Positions 1 through 11,553 of a DNA stretch of 64,000 nt are shown here, piece by piece. The notes beneath the pieces were generated by a model. It saw only the letters and a program-made list of their open reading frames with translations. It had not been told where the DNA came from and searched no databases. The stretch comes from Canna indica (taxonomy: Eukaryota > Streptophyta > Magnoliopsida > Zingiberales > Cannaceae). The stretch covers positions 7,082,501 through 7,146,500 of the forward strand of contig CP136891.1 of NCBI GenBank assembly GCA_034359265.1, given 5' to 3'. Within the stretch, counting starts at the first letter, position 1. The number at the start of each line of letters is the position of its first letter. The translations under genes and the position numbers were made by a program.

Positions 1-273
1 AAAAAACTAGGCTCTTATTAAACTAGTCCTAATAATTGTTAGAGTTTCAGAAACAAAAATGACAATAAAATTTAATTTCTTCCCATGGTCCTACTTTTCA
101 TCTTTTCATTCATTAGGTTTTTGGTTAGATGCATATTCAACATAAAGAATATAGAGTTGCAATTAAGTACATTTCAACTTTGTACAAAACTAACAGGACA
201 CTTTGCATGTTTAAGATTCATAGAGTTATATTTGGTTGTCATATCAAGCAACCATCACAGACACTGATCTTAC

Positions 274-3200
274 TTTGCTTTGCCTGGTTCAATTTTTCTT
301 ATCCATTCCAGGTCAATGCTTCCATGATCCCTGACCAGTCTATTGAGAAATTCCTACAGACAACAAAAAACAGTGTAAATCTGCACCTGATGTCCAAGTA
401 CTTTAGAAGAAAGTTTTCATAATTTATTTTTTCGTTTAACTTACCTTTATCCGTCCTGCCAGTATGTTATTCATTCCCCTTTCTTTAATGGTATGTGATA
501 TCTCATCTACTTCAGCACACCTTACTGCTTCCCAGTCAACTGAATCCATTGTATCGTGGCTTCTTTCCTCCTTTCTGCCATCTAGCCCTACCTCTTTTCG
601 CAAACTGTCCCAATCATAGGTCTTGTTTCTTTCATTCTCATTCTTTACCATCTTCTCTTTTCTTTTTCTTTTTGGTGTTTCTGCTGATAACTTCCGTGAA
701 ATGTAAGCATTATCCTCCAAGTGTAATTTAATGATCTTAGAGGTTTCTAATAGATTCATATTGTGCAAATTTGGAGAGTTTTGCTGGCTGTCAAAACTTT
801 GCTTCTGAAGTTGAGATTTAACCGCCTGTTTGGTGCCTTTATTTCTGATCACTCTCTCTTCCTGCTGGAATTTTACTGTACAACCATCTGATAGAAGTGA
901 GAATTTCTGGGAAACAGATTCTGGTAGTGGGGCTTCATTTAAGTCTGGCTGAAGGGGGCTAGGACTGGGAAACTGCTTTGTAGGGTAAGGTTCTGCCTCT
1001 GGACTAGCTTGTCTTCGTATAAAATTTTTGCACGTTTGTTTGAACAAATTAACTGTAGGAGGAGATCCAGAAATTACTGCAAAATTATGCTGTCTTATTA
1101 CTTCAGAATTATTGCTTGTATGCTCCCTTGATGATTTCATGTTTCCAGAATTGCTACCATTTCTCCTTTCAGGAAAACCAGAATGTGTATAGTCTGAGAC
1201 ATCCAAGACAGAGTTTAAAAGCTCTGTGAATGAAGTAAAATTGTCCATACCTGGGCACACAGTTGGAATTGTTAAATCTTCTACTGTAATGTTGGACAAT
1301 GAGCTTATCCCAATCTGACCAGGATTTTCTGAAGAATTTTGGGATGAACCAGCATCCTCCACTGACCATCTGTCTTCAACCTCTGCTACATATATACTTC
1401 TTGTCAGGGTCACTGGGGTGCTTGACTGACTATCAGGTGAATGTTGACTAATGCCCATTACTTTTTCTTTTGAGTTCACACACTTGTCCTTTAAATAATT
1501 AGCAACTATGAAACTAGAATTGCTTCCAAATGATTCATTGCTGTTTGCAATTTCATTCTCTACAATCACCAAAGCAGTTGAGCCATGCAACTCTTGATCT
1601 GATGTCTGTTCTTGCCATTTGCTGGTGTCCTCAAGTGTTGTTGTGTTGCCATCTTCATTCTTGATGCATAGATCCCTTTCTTCTGCACTGGATTCAGTGC
1701 TCTTGCATCTTGACTTCATAGGAAATCTTGCAGCAAGTGCCATGAAGGCCGAGCTGTCAAGGTGAAAAGATTGTCAAAGGAGCACAAAGATGAAAGTGAA
1801 AGGGTAAACAACTTTTAACAACTCTAATTTCTTTCTGAATATTTTGAATTCTTATCCACTCTAGATATTTTAGTTTACCTTGAAAGATGATCAGAAACAT
1901 TCTGAGTAAGAAAAACACCAACAACTGAGTCCACAACAGAACCTTTCCATTTAGAGAAACGTCTATCCCCTGCAGAAAGAAATTGCATATGAAGTAAATT
2001 TGATAGGTCATGAAGCATGCAAAGTATCATTGTTAAAAGAGGGTAAATATATATGAAGATAACATTTTATGCTATTTTACCATCATGTCTATGTTATCCT
2101 ATCAAATATAAAAACAAATCACATGAAGTGGGTACAATTAATAGATAAAGAGAGCATTGTAGTATATATTGATGATTTTCTTTAAGATTCATCTAATATA
2201 TAAATATAAAATTTATATGGACATATCATGCGATTGAAAGCTGAAAAGATTAGGCAACAGCTATTCATAATTTTTTTTAGTACTCTGTAACCAAAACACT
2301 TTGTATAAAAGGACTATTGCAGTTCTGACACAACAACAAGCAAGAAGCAAAGCCTATTGGCCTTCTAAGAAGCCTTCTTTGTTGATTTAGGTATTAAATA
2401 AACACTAACCTATACCTAAAAATATCATCAGAATTTGTTACAATTTAATATATTGTCACTTTTAGTCTTGAAAGTTTTAATGAAATTGAACCAATATATA
2501 GCGAATTTGTATATAACATTTTCAGTTAAAATACTTTTGGAGTGTAGATACTTTCATTGAAAAAAATTGATTTTCAGTTTGCTGCACAAAATATGTTGCC
2601 TTGTTTTGTTGCAACTTTTTTTGTGCACAGAGCTTGTACCATGCTTCATCAGCATGGAGATATTTTCATCAGCATTATGTCTGCAGTGCCACACCTATAG
2701 TGGAATTAGCAGAGAAGAAACTTAACCTACAAACATATAGATAAGCGTGTATCTGCACACTTATATTGATTCCTCAAAGCAGAAACTTAAAATGAAAATT
2801 TAGGGATCCTATATAAATTAATAGTTCAAGTTAAAGAATGATACCTTGGACAAGATGCATTCGAGCAATGAATGAATCTACACGTCCCCGGAAAACTCGT
2901 CTTTCTTCTTCCCACCACTTCTCTTTGTCTGCATCTGTTTCGTTAACCCCTTCCCCTTGATTGCCCATCAAAAGATTCCACACCCTATTTGTCTCAGGAT
3001 CAAGATCAACCTTTGGTCGAGGACGACTCTTCCTGGTGAGATCAAATGGGCCTTCATATGGAATCATCGAACCATTTGCACTATAAGAGATAATGGCATT
3101 CTGTTCTTCAACTGTTTCAGCATGGCATGATTCATTTACCGTTAGATGCCTTAACTTCTGCATGACATCATCCAAGGGATCTTGATATGGTACTACTACT

Positions 3201-6200
3201 CCTGTCTTCAAACTTAAGGGGTCTCTATATGGTACTAATACTCCTGAATTCAAGTTTGTAGTATTAGAAACTTCTCTGAAATCTTGTAAAGCCAATGTGG
3301 TCACCTCTGTAATCTTTTGATGAGGGAAACACTCTAAATTGTGTGAAGAAGCCTTTTGTCCTTTCAAACCTACTTGGTCAGTGTTTGTCAAGTGAATGAA
3401 TGTTTGAGATTTGTTCTTTCTTGATTTGGTCCTTGAAACTTGTCTTTCCAAGCATGTTATGGTCTCATGGTTGTTATTGTGTTGAATGTAATTACTTGAA
3501 AATGGTTGTAGAGGATCTGATTGCTTGTTTTGTCCCATAGCAACTTGTCCAGAATGGTTCCCAGGTTTTGTCGTATGGTTAAATTCCTCTCTAGAACTTA
3601 CAGAGGTCTGAGAAAGTGGCGTAAGTGTTAGACATGACCTATTCACTGTGATGTTTTCAGGTTGATCAAATTCCAGCATACCTTCTGAAGCTAGCTGATT
3701 TTTCACATCATCTAATGTACAAGCTTCAGCAGTATCCATAGCTACCTGGTGCCTTTTCCAACCATCAATATCAGATAAATATGTTCCCTGGTCCCTCCCC
3801 TGCTTTTTGTAAATCTGAGATAAATATGCATCATTGTAGTAAGCAATATGAGACTGATCAAGTTTCTCAATCCTATCAGATTCCTGCATTAAATTTTCAT
3901 CCATCATAATCTGAGCATTATTATCATGGATGTGTTCACTTGCTGAGATAAATTGTTGGACTGTATCAGGTTCTTGATATCTGTCTATGTCTAGGTTGGG
4001 AGTAATGCCAGGGAACCTTTTCCTTTCCCACCTTCTCAAGTTCTCCCTTTTGGAAGGCTGAGGATGTATAGCTGGATGCTCTTGTATTTTTCCACTTCTA
4101 AATTCATCTAGAATTTGGTTAGTTCTCATTATATCTGTTCTACAAGGTCGAAAATGTGAGATTGAATTTTTCTCTGCAAATCTCATGTGCTCATTTGGAA
4201 CTTGATTTGTTGAACTACAAATGTCAAAGGGAACCCCTGCTATTAGGTTTCCCACTGCCTGTTGAACCCCACTATGATGCACACTTACTCCTGCATCTAT
4301 CTTTATGATATTTCTTCCACAGCATGCATTTTGAGCTTGAGATGGCATTGATCCTGGATATCCATATAAAGAGTCTGGAGCATCTGATTCAAAGTTGAGT
4401 CGTCGTCTAACTGATTTAATCCCGCATCTGCTCACTGGTACACCTGTTCCCGTAGCATTACTGTATGAACCATGCGACGAATTTTCATCATTTTTCTTCT
4501 GCACATATGCCCTCTTTTGAGATGAGTCTACTCCCTTCCCATTGCTATTGCCTGGTTCACTGGTGGGGGTCTCCACAGAGACTTGTGCTTTGTTCCTTCT
4601 TATGTACTTCCTTTTACCAGATGGGTTCGCAGACTTGGGAGTGGCTGGCTTTGGTGTTCTTGCAGGCTTAGCTTCTCGAATGACCTTGGGTCTGTGCTTT
4701 TTCCTCTTAGGCTTCTGCTGTGGCGTCTTGTTTGGGTCAATGCCACTATTCTCTAGAAGGCCTTGCGTCGCTGCATTCACTGTTTGATCAATGGCTTCCG
4801 CAGATGAAACAGCTTCCTCTATGTAAGTTTGTTGTTGTTCAATAAGAGCTGCTTTAAATGGCAATGGTGTTCCCATAGGAACTGGAATTGCTGGAGCCAT
4901 AGGAGATGTTGCTAGGGGCTCCAGATAGCATAGTTTGGCTCGTTTTGTTGTTGACTGCCATGCCCCCTCCCAGTTACTTTTATCATTTCGGCTATCATCT
5001 ACCAGGTCAATGAATTCAGGTGGTGAATGATTTACAGGCCTATTTTTCTCAAGATTTGCTGGCGTCATTGGATATTGAGGCGTCAAATCTCTATTGCCAA
5101 TGTTAATTCTTTCCTCCAACAATGAAGTAAGAGATGGAGTGGAATTGTTGGGTAATTCATCTGCATTAGTCCAAAATAATTAGTATATTTTTCATATGAG
5201 ACAAGTGGATGAGTACGGGAAAAAGACTTACTTTGTGCTCTCACATTGAGGTCAAAATTGGAAAGGTTCAAGTCGAGCAACATGTTTCCATTCATCAATG
5301 ATTGATCCGGAGCAAATGCCATCCTAGAGCAGCCATCAGTTTGGGAAAACATGATGTTATTTTGCGCAGAAGGCAAATAATTTTGCACAGGCTTAATATT
5401 TTCCAGGCTTGTTGACATCTGCGGATATTGACACATCATATCTTTATTGCTCATTATAATTGTTTCCTCCAACAATGAAGTAAAAGTTGGAGCTGGATTG
5501 TTGGCTGATCCATCTGCAATTATTCAAGAGAATCATTCTATTTTCACCCAGCAGTCATAATATTTAGAGGGAAAAACACTTACATCGCATTCTCAGATTT
5601 AAATCCAAATTGGTAAGGTTTGAGCTGTATAACATGTGTCCATTCATCATTGACTGATCCGGAGTAAACATCATCCGGGAGCCATCATCAATCTCGGAAA
5701 AAATAATCTTATTTTGCACAGGAGGGGAATGATTCTGTACAGGGTTATTTTTCTGGAGACTTGCTGGTGTGGATGGATACTGAGGCATCAAAACTCTGTC
5801 GCGTATGTTAATTGTTTCCTTCAACAATGATGTAAGAGTTGGTGCAGAATTGTTGACTAATCCATTTGCAATGTTCCAAGATAATCAATCTACTTTTCAC
5901 GTAAGTATGCATGATGTATGGGGACAAAAAAACTTACTTTGTGTTATCAGATTAAGATCAAAATTGGTAACGCTTGAGTTCAGCAACATCTTTCCGCCCA
6001 TCAATAACTGATCTGGAGCAAACTCCGTCCTGGAATCACCATCAATCTGGGAAAGCATGAGCGGCATGAAAAATGGGGTCTTGTTTGCCACAGCCGTTGC
6101 TTCGGCGTGGGCCATCAGGTTAGCGTGAGTTGCCTGCTGCCATCCATCAGAGAGATCACCGACTGTCACCATGCCTGACCCCAAATTGTGACTGCTGGCT

Positions 6201-6232
6201 GGGAGACCATGGCAATGGTCAAAGTGATCCAT
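274..6232 (-). CDS. DEMETER/ROS1-like 5-methylcytosine DNA glycosylase, N-terminal part (gene runs off the left edge)
   Basis: Family role: a bifunctional glycosylase/lyase that excises 5-methylcytosine in the nucleus to start active DNA demethylation. Coding exons in order: 6232-5938, 5856-5584, 5513-5232, 5160-2845, 1969-1879, 1753-445, 353-274. Phases close at every junction and give about 1,548 codons. Visible landmarks are the basic stretch KTPQQKPKRKKHRPKV (about residue 428), RPRPKVDLDPETNRVWNLLM (about residue 995), EKWWEEERRVF, SFIARMHLVQG, WKGSVVDSVVGVFLTQNV, RGMNNILAGRIK and FLNRLVRDHGSIDLEW. These match domain A and the start of the HhH-GPD domain. The catalytic Lys/Asp, the Fe-S cluster and the C-terminal domain lie beyond position 1. 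The start is the first in-frame ATG of the exon (exon limit about 6277); an upstream coding exon is possible. DME cannot be separated from ROS1 here. Oddities are a triplicated exon and one mutated splice acceptor, described separately. Confidence 0.93.
5160..5938 (-). repeat. 352-bp tandem repeat carrying an intron plus a chimeric exon in the demethylase gene
   Basis: Splice acceptors recur at 5865 (now inactive), 5513 and 5160, and donors at 5938, 5584 and 5232, a period of 352-354 bp. Each unit has an intron of 70-72 nt and an exon of 282 nt that starts and ends in phase 1. The first half of each repeated exon (NN-x-P-T-x-T-S-L-L-x-E) resembles the start of the large exon at 5160. The second half (DQ-x-M-x-G-x-ML ... 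DLNL) resembles the end of the exon at 5938. The simplest reading is tandem duplication of exon end, intron and next exon start, which fused them into chimeric exons. Confidence 0.85.
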
Positions 6233-6277
6233 GCCCAACTGGCCAGAGCTAACTAGCACAGCTGAAGGAATTCGACT

Positions 6278-6934
6278 CTGGAATGATGCTTCTCGATGAG
6301 CAAAATATATGAGGTAGGGTAATCACGATATCACATCCACGAACAAATATAGAACACATGATTAAACTTCATTCAAATATCTATAATTTACTCTAATCTT
6401 AAACAAGGTTTGTTACCACTCTAACTTAACTATAAAAGATGGAGGGTTTGCTGGATGGGATTGAAAGAACAAATAGTACAATCCTATATAATTATTAAAC
6501 TATTTTATTATCTTAATATAAAATTCTTAATAGTTAATATGAACTTGTATATAGACTAGAAACAATGTGAACGTCTAATGAGCATGGACGTACCACGATT
6601 AACTCGAAGAAGAACATAATATTTATCTACTAAATTAAATTGAATAGAAACTTACTGCAATATCCAAGTTCAGATTGAATCTGGCATAAATTGGATAGAA
6701 ATGAAATAAAGAAAAAACATATGATGCCCAGCACTCGTTTGAAAGGTAGAACAATAACGTTATGATAAAAGGTTTGAAGGTGAAAACATCGTATCGCAAA
6801 TAAAATTAAACAACAATAATTTTAAAAAAAAAATCAGAACCAAAACTTCGGCTGCCGACAGTGAGCAGCAGCAGGAAGGGGGCGAACAAGATGAGAGCAG
6901 TGATGCTTGGCTATAACGGGGAGAAAGACGGTAC
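6278..6934 (-). other. Probable leader intron of the demethylase gene
   Basis: AT-rich sequence between the inferred untranslated exon and the first coding exon. No coding similarity was recognised. Whether it is transcribed depends on the 5' exon call. Confidence 0.4.
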
Positions 6935-7136
6935 CTGCGCTCAGCGAAGAGGAAGAGCCTCGGCCGGCGAATGCTGAGGCTACTCCCGTGGTTCACTGTC
7001 AGGAGGCCCCCTATTCATCGCCATTTGGAGAAGGACATCGACGCCTCGTCCGCCTCGGCCGGCAGGAGGTCGCCGACGTGGCTGATTGGCGAGGCGACAG
7101 CGGCAATGGGAAGCGGAGTGGAGCGATCGGGTAGGT
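6935..7136 (-). other. Probable 5' untranslated first exon of the demethylase gene
   Basis: This is a GC-rich island in AT-rich surroundings. Read on the minus strand it ends GCGCAG followed by GTACCG, a usable donor at 6935/6934. The first coding exon has a possible acceptor (CCAG) just before 6277, which would make a leader intron of about 660 nt. Upstream ATGs at 7038 and 7024 open short frames that stop at 7015 and 6980. The 5' end is a guess based on composition; no TATA box was recognised with confidence. Confidence 0.5.
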
Positions 7137-8063
7137 TTGGGCTTAATTTAGGTTCTCGGAATCAAAATGGCATGTTTACTTGTCGATCGCTGTACAACCT
7201 TTATACTGGTAGTTGGAATCAAAACTTTTCTGCACTTATCTATCAGATAATAGATATCAAATCACTATAGATTATCTTTCCAAAAATAAAATTACTTTCT
7301 CAAAAATAATTTTCTTACAATTTAAAATCCCATTGTCACTCAAACGAGATCTAAAGATTTAAAAGACAAGCACGCCTATGCATGTCTTTTGATGGATTCT
7401 TGGTAAAGACAGATTAATTGTTAGCTAAAGAAATATTCAATCTGAGGATAAATTTTTGTTCTGTAAAAATATTATTGGAATAAAGGATAAATCACGTCTT
7501 TACATCATCAAACTGTAGATGTTGCTATGTAATTAAAAATACTAAGAATTAAAAACCGAAACAAATTAAACCCCCAAAACAAAAATTGAAGGCCCCAAAA
7601 TTAAAGCGAAGATCCTCCATTGATGGTTGATCACGCTGGAGATCGGTGCGTGAATGGTCAACATTAAGGATCGATGAGATTCGGATGGCAATAGACGAAT
7701 TCACATTTATTGCATCGAGTAAATAGGTTGACTTGATCAAGTAAAATTGTCCGACAGTGCATATTGAGGTCGGAATATTTCCGAAACAATTGCATTTCGA
7801 ATTTACTAACTTAGCAATAATGAATTACACTAATTTCAGTGTTAATTAACAAGTAACTACATACGTTTGTAATAATGACATTACTTTCATCCTTACATGC
7901 TTAGTTACAGTGATTAAAGGTACAGCAATTATTTCGGACATGAAATGGGATTAAATTAATTTTTGACAATTTCAAGTAAATATATATAGAAATATCTTTG
8001 TTCAAATAGAAAATCAGCAATTTTTTAAAATCTAATTTTGGGAGAGAAAAATTTCCAAATTTG
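7137..8063. other. Upstream region of the demethylase gene, nothing recognised
   Basis: AT-rich, with only short incidental frames. It should contain the promoter of the minus-strand demethylase gene, but I could not place a specific element. Confidence 0.35.
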
Positions 8064-8858
8064 AATTTTTGGGATCAAAATTCTCAAAATCCGAATGTAG
8101 TAAATTCGATACCTATTTTATCCCTGCACCAAAGTCTCTAACCTGGTCAAAAAAATTTAATATATATATATATAAATTTATAAAATATTTTATAATAAAA
8201 ATAAGATATTAGAGTATAAAAAATATTTTTTTAAATTCTCTAATGCATTAAAGACTTGCACAAATCTATAAATTTAAATTTAAACTAAAAATTATAAAAT
8301 ATTTTGATGTAAAATATTTTTTTGGATCATAGTACATCTTTTGTATCATTAAAAATTATTTTATGAATTCAATTTTTTTAAAAAATAAATTATGAAGCTA
8401 TTATAGACTTTGCATAAAGTCTCTAATGAGTTAGAAACTTTTATTTATAATAATTTTTTAAATATAAAAAGTAAAATTTAATTCATAAAAAATATATATG
8501 TGATATAAAAAATGTGCTAGAGTCTATCAAAATATTTTAATATTTTAAATTTTAAATTTAACTTTATAGACTTTGGGCGAAAGTCTCTAATGTATTAGAG
8601 ACTTTTGCCCAAAATCTATAATAGTTTTATAATTTAAAAAAATAATAATTTTAATTAATGAAATATTTTTTTTAAAATACAAAAGATGTGTTGTGATTCA
8701 AAAACATATTTTTCATCAAAATATTTCGTAATTTTTAATTTAAATTTAATTTTATAGATTTGTGCAAAAATGTATAATAAATTAAAAAGTTTGAAAATAT
8801 ATTTTTTTAGACTCTAGCACTTCAATTTTATTATAATATTTTTTTAAAAAAAATATTA

Positions 8859-8920
<62 letters not shown>

Positions 8921-9105
8921 AGAGTCTAAAAATATATTTTTTAGAATCACACTTTAATTTTATTATAATTTTTTTAAAAAATGTATATATATATAGAGAT
9001 AAATTTTTAACCAAGGTCTCTGACTCGTTAGAAACATTGGCCTAGGGATAAAGTGGGTATCAAATCTACTAGGTTCTGATTTTGAGAATTTTGACCTCTA
9101 AAATT
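8064..9105. mobile_element. Long foldback (inverted-repeat) element, about 1.04 kb
   Basis: The left end (8064-8150: TCAAAATTCTCAAAATC, then GATACC, TTTATCCCT, AGTCTCTAAC) reappears reverse-complemented at about 9005-9105 in the same order with scattered mismatches. The arms continue inwards with repeated AGTCTCTAA blocks to a hairpin centre at 8584-8599 (CTCTAATGTATTAGAG). The whole segment is therefore one imperfect hairpin about 0.5 kb per arm. No coding capacity was seen. It resembles a foldback or long-TIR MITE; I found no convincing target duplication. An (AT)n tract lies in the right arm. Confidence 0.75.
8864..8912. repeat. (AT)n microsatellite
   Basis: About 24 AT dinucleotides in the right arm of the foldback element. 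The left arm has only a short counterpart near 8160-8175, so the tract grew after the arms diverged. Confidence 0.95.
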
Positions 9106-11365
9106 GTCACGCCCTGGCCCGGGCCCGCCCTCGGCGACCCCGACCCGAAACGCGACGGCGACTCGAACACCGCACAGCGGAAGGAAAAGCCACAAATCAT
9201 AACATAAAATAAAACAGTAATATCAAATGGTTCCACATATTACATCTCCAAAATAACAATATCAAGTTTTATCGTTATAAAACGACAAGACGAAACAAAA
9301 TACAAAAGCAGTCGCCATCAGAGCTCCACATCTACGACTGACTACTAGCTGACAAAAACTATATACACCTCGATCTACAAATCAACTGCTCACCCCTGCA
9401 AGTCTGAAGCAAAAACAACGGAGATCAGCATTTAAGACAATCACAATATGATCAACAAGTATCAAGTATCAACTCAACAATGCATAACAACATGGCCTAA
9501 GATGCAGTCAAAGACAATGAACACAACAAATACTTATTATCTACTCCTAAACAATATCAACATAATCATCAAGCGTGTGGACCATTGGGTAAAAACCCCG
9601 CACTCTACCACCTGCAGAGTGGCATCAACCGTCCGCTCCAACGGTGATACGACTACCCCCACCAAGCAGGTAGCCCGTCAGATGCCGCGTCCGACATCAT
9701 CACACTCGTAGGTGCCCAACATGCGACTAGTCAATATCATATATACCCTCTCCCATGCCTGGGGGGTACCACACTGAAATGGTCCTGGACCGAAGTCCTC
9801 TCCAAGGCCGTAGCCTCCAGATCGACATCAACCATGCAACTCGACTCCAAGAGTACAACAAGGTATATCACCATAATCAACAATACAATAACTCCAAGTG
9901 ATAACAACATGAACAACATGATAATAACCAACCATCATTATGATCAACAATATAATAATTCCAAGTGATTATGACATGATCAACAGGATAATAACATGCT
10001 CAACAAATAAACAACATCAATAAGCAATAATAAAATGCAACACATGCAATTTCTCTACATGGCATGTCCGACAATAATGTGCAACAGGAGTTCAATAAAT
10101 TTCAGGAAGCAAATCAAACAATGGAAGCAAAGGTATTTCCGTAATTTATCTCTGACGACAAATCAACAACAGACAAGGGTCGACAGACTTGCAGGCTCAA
10201 CCCATCACCAAACACCCATGATCAACCAACTCTCCAATCCACAATTATTTCACACCGATCGATCGACTAAATTCACGGACTAATAATTTACTATTATTTA
10301 AACACCTAGACAATCTCAACCACTAACCAACTGAAAGGACAACCTAACAATGCTTTCTCAGAAAAACAACCCTACCATTGCGTTCAGCATGCGAAAACGA
10401 TCAAGATTGACATTCACTTTAACTTCAACTGACAACTCGGAGCCCATCAACTAAATTAATTTCAAATACAACCATAAATCACTTACTCAACAATAGTAAA
10501 ATATTAAAATCATATCAAACAATCCCCAATCTAAAATCCGACACCACCATCGCGTTCAGCACGCGAAAATCTACAACTTTGGTATTCACCTCGACTCGAT
10601 CCGACGACTCTACGATCAACTACAAAAATACCCCAATAATTCATAAATTAACCCAATTTCATATAATACAACTCTATTCTCTAAACACTATTTATATCCA
10701 CCCACTCGTCTCCTACCCACCCGACACCTCCACTCCCGCTCGACCTCCCACCCGACGCCACCCCCTGCTTCGCTCGAAACCACGCCGACCGGCCATCTCG
10801 GCCGCCGGCGATCACCTCGGCGGCACAGCCGCCCTCTCCCGCGACTCCCGGCACCGGCGAGACTCACTCTCTCTCTCTCCTTTCACCCGCGGACCCCTCC
10901 TTCTCTCGGCCAGCCGGCTGCCCGTCGTCGACCGGCGACTCCACAACCTCCTCAACCCTTCGGCCCCGCTCAATCCCACGATCGACCGAGCGGAAGCCCG
11001 GATGGCCGCTTGGCAGCCCACAACCCTCACGCGACCGCTCGCCGTGCGACTTCCGCACGCGATCAGCCCGGGGTACGGCGCAACAACCTCCCCTTGTCTT
11101 CGTCGTTCGATTCGTCGGAGACAACAACGGAAATAAAGCAACGGAGAAGATGAGATCTCCTACCTCAATTTCGCGATTCCAGCGACGACGACGAGCTCCA
11201 CCGGCAACACGACGCGCGCCGACTCCCGCTTGCAGGTTCCTTTCCTCTCCTCTTCTCAATCTCTCTTCGTCAGCTCCCTCTCTCCCCTTCTTAAAACCCT
11301 TCAACGACACCTCTCCCTCACCTCCCCATTACCCTCACCGGCTACCCCCACTCCTCCTGCATTGA
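9106..11365. mobile_element. GC-rich LTR-like repeat, unclassified (possible solo LTR of about 2.26 kb)
   Basis: Composition changes sharply at TGTCACGCCCTGG (9104-9116), a terminus style common in plant LTRs, and again after CTCCTGCA near 11363. Read on the minus strand it would start TGCAGG and end GTGACA, a TG...CA layout. A duplicated motif with GCGTTCAGCA(T/C)GCGAAAA occurs near 10380 and 10554. The 10.7-11.3 kb part is very GC-rich and opens overlapping frames on both strands with low-complexity Arg/Pro/Ser proteins, which I do not regard as genes. No tRNA primer site, polypurine tract, second LTR or target duplication was found. Confidence 0.4.
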
Positions 11366-11553
11366 CTCAAAGATTTAATTTAATTTAATTTATTTTTATT
11401 TTTTTAATTTTTTTTACTGGATATAACAAAAATCCAAGTCTGAGAATTTTCCACTCCCAAAATTTGATTTTGAAAAATTCTTGATATAAAATAAAGGTCA
11501 GGATCCAGGCTCCACTTGTTTTGGAAAATTCCATAAAAGAGTATTTTACTACG

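Noticed and set aside
495..731. Plus-strand open frame of 78 codons
   Set aside because: It is antisense to the well-supported demethylase exon 445-1753 and its residues show no recognisable family.
4465..4787. Two overlapping plus-strand frames
   Set aside because: They lie opposite the large demethylase exon, in a stretch whose minus-strand reading matches the family.
10579..11365. Several GC-rich frames of 70-185 codons on both strands
   Set aside because: Low-complexity Arg/Pro/Ser products open in many frames at once, inside an LTR-like repeat; no domain or splice support.
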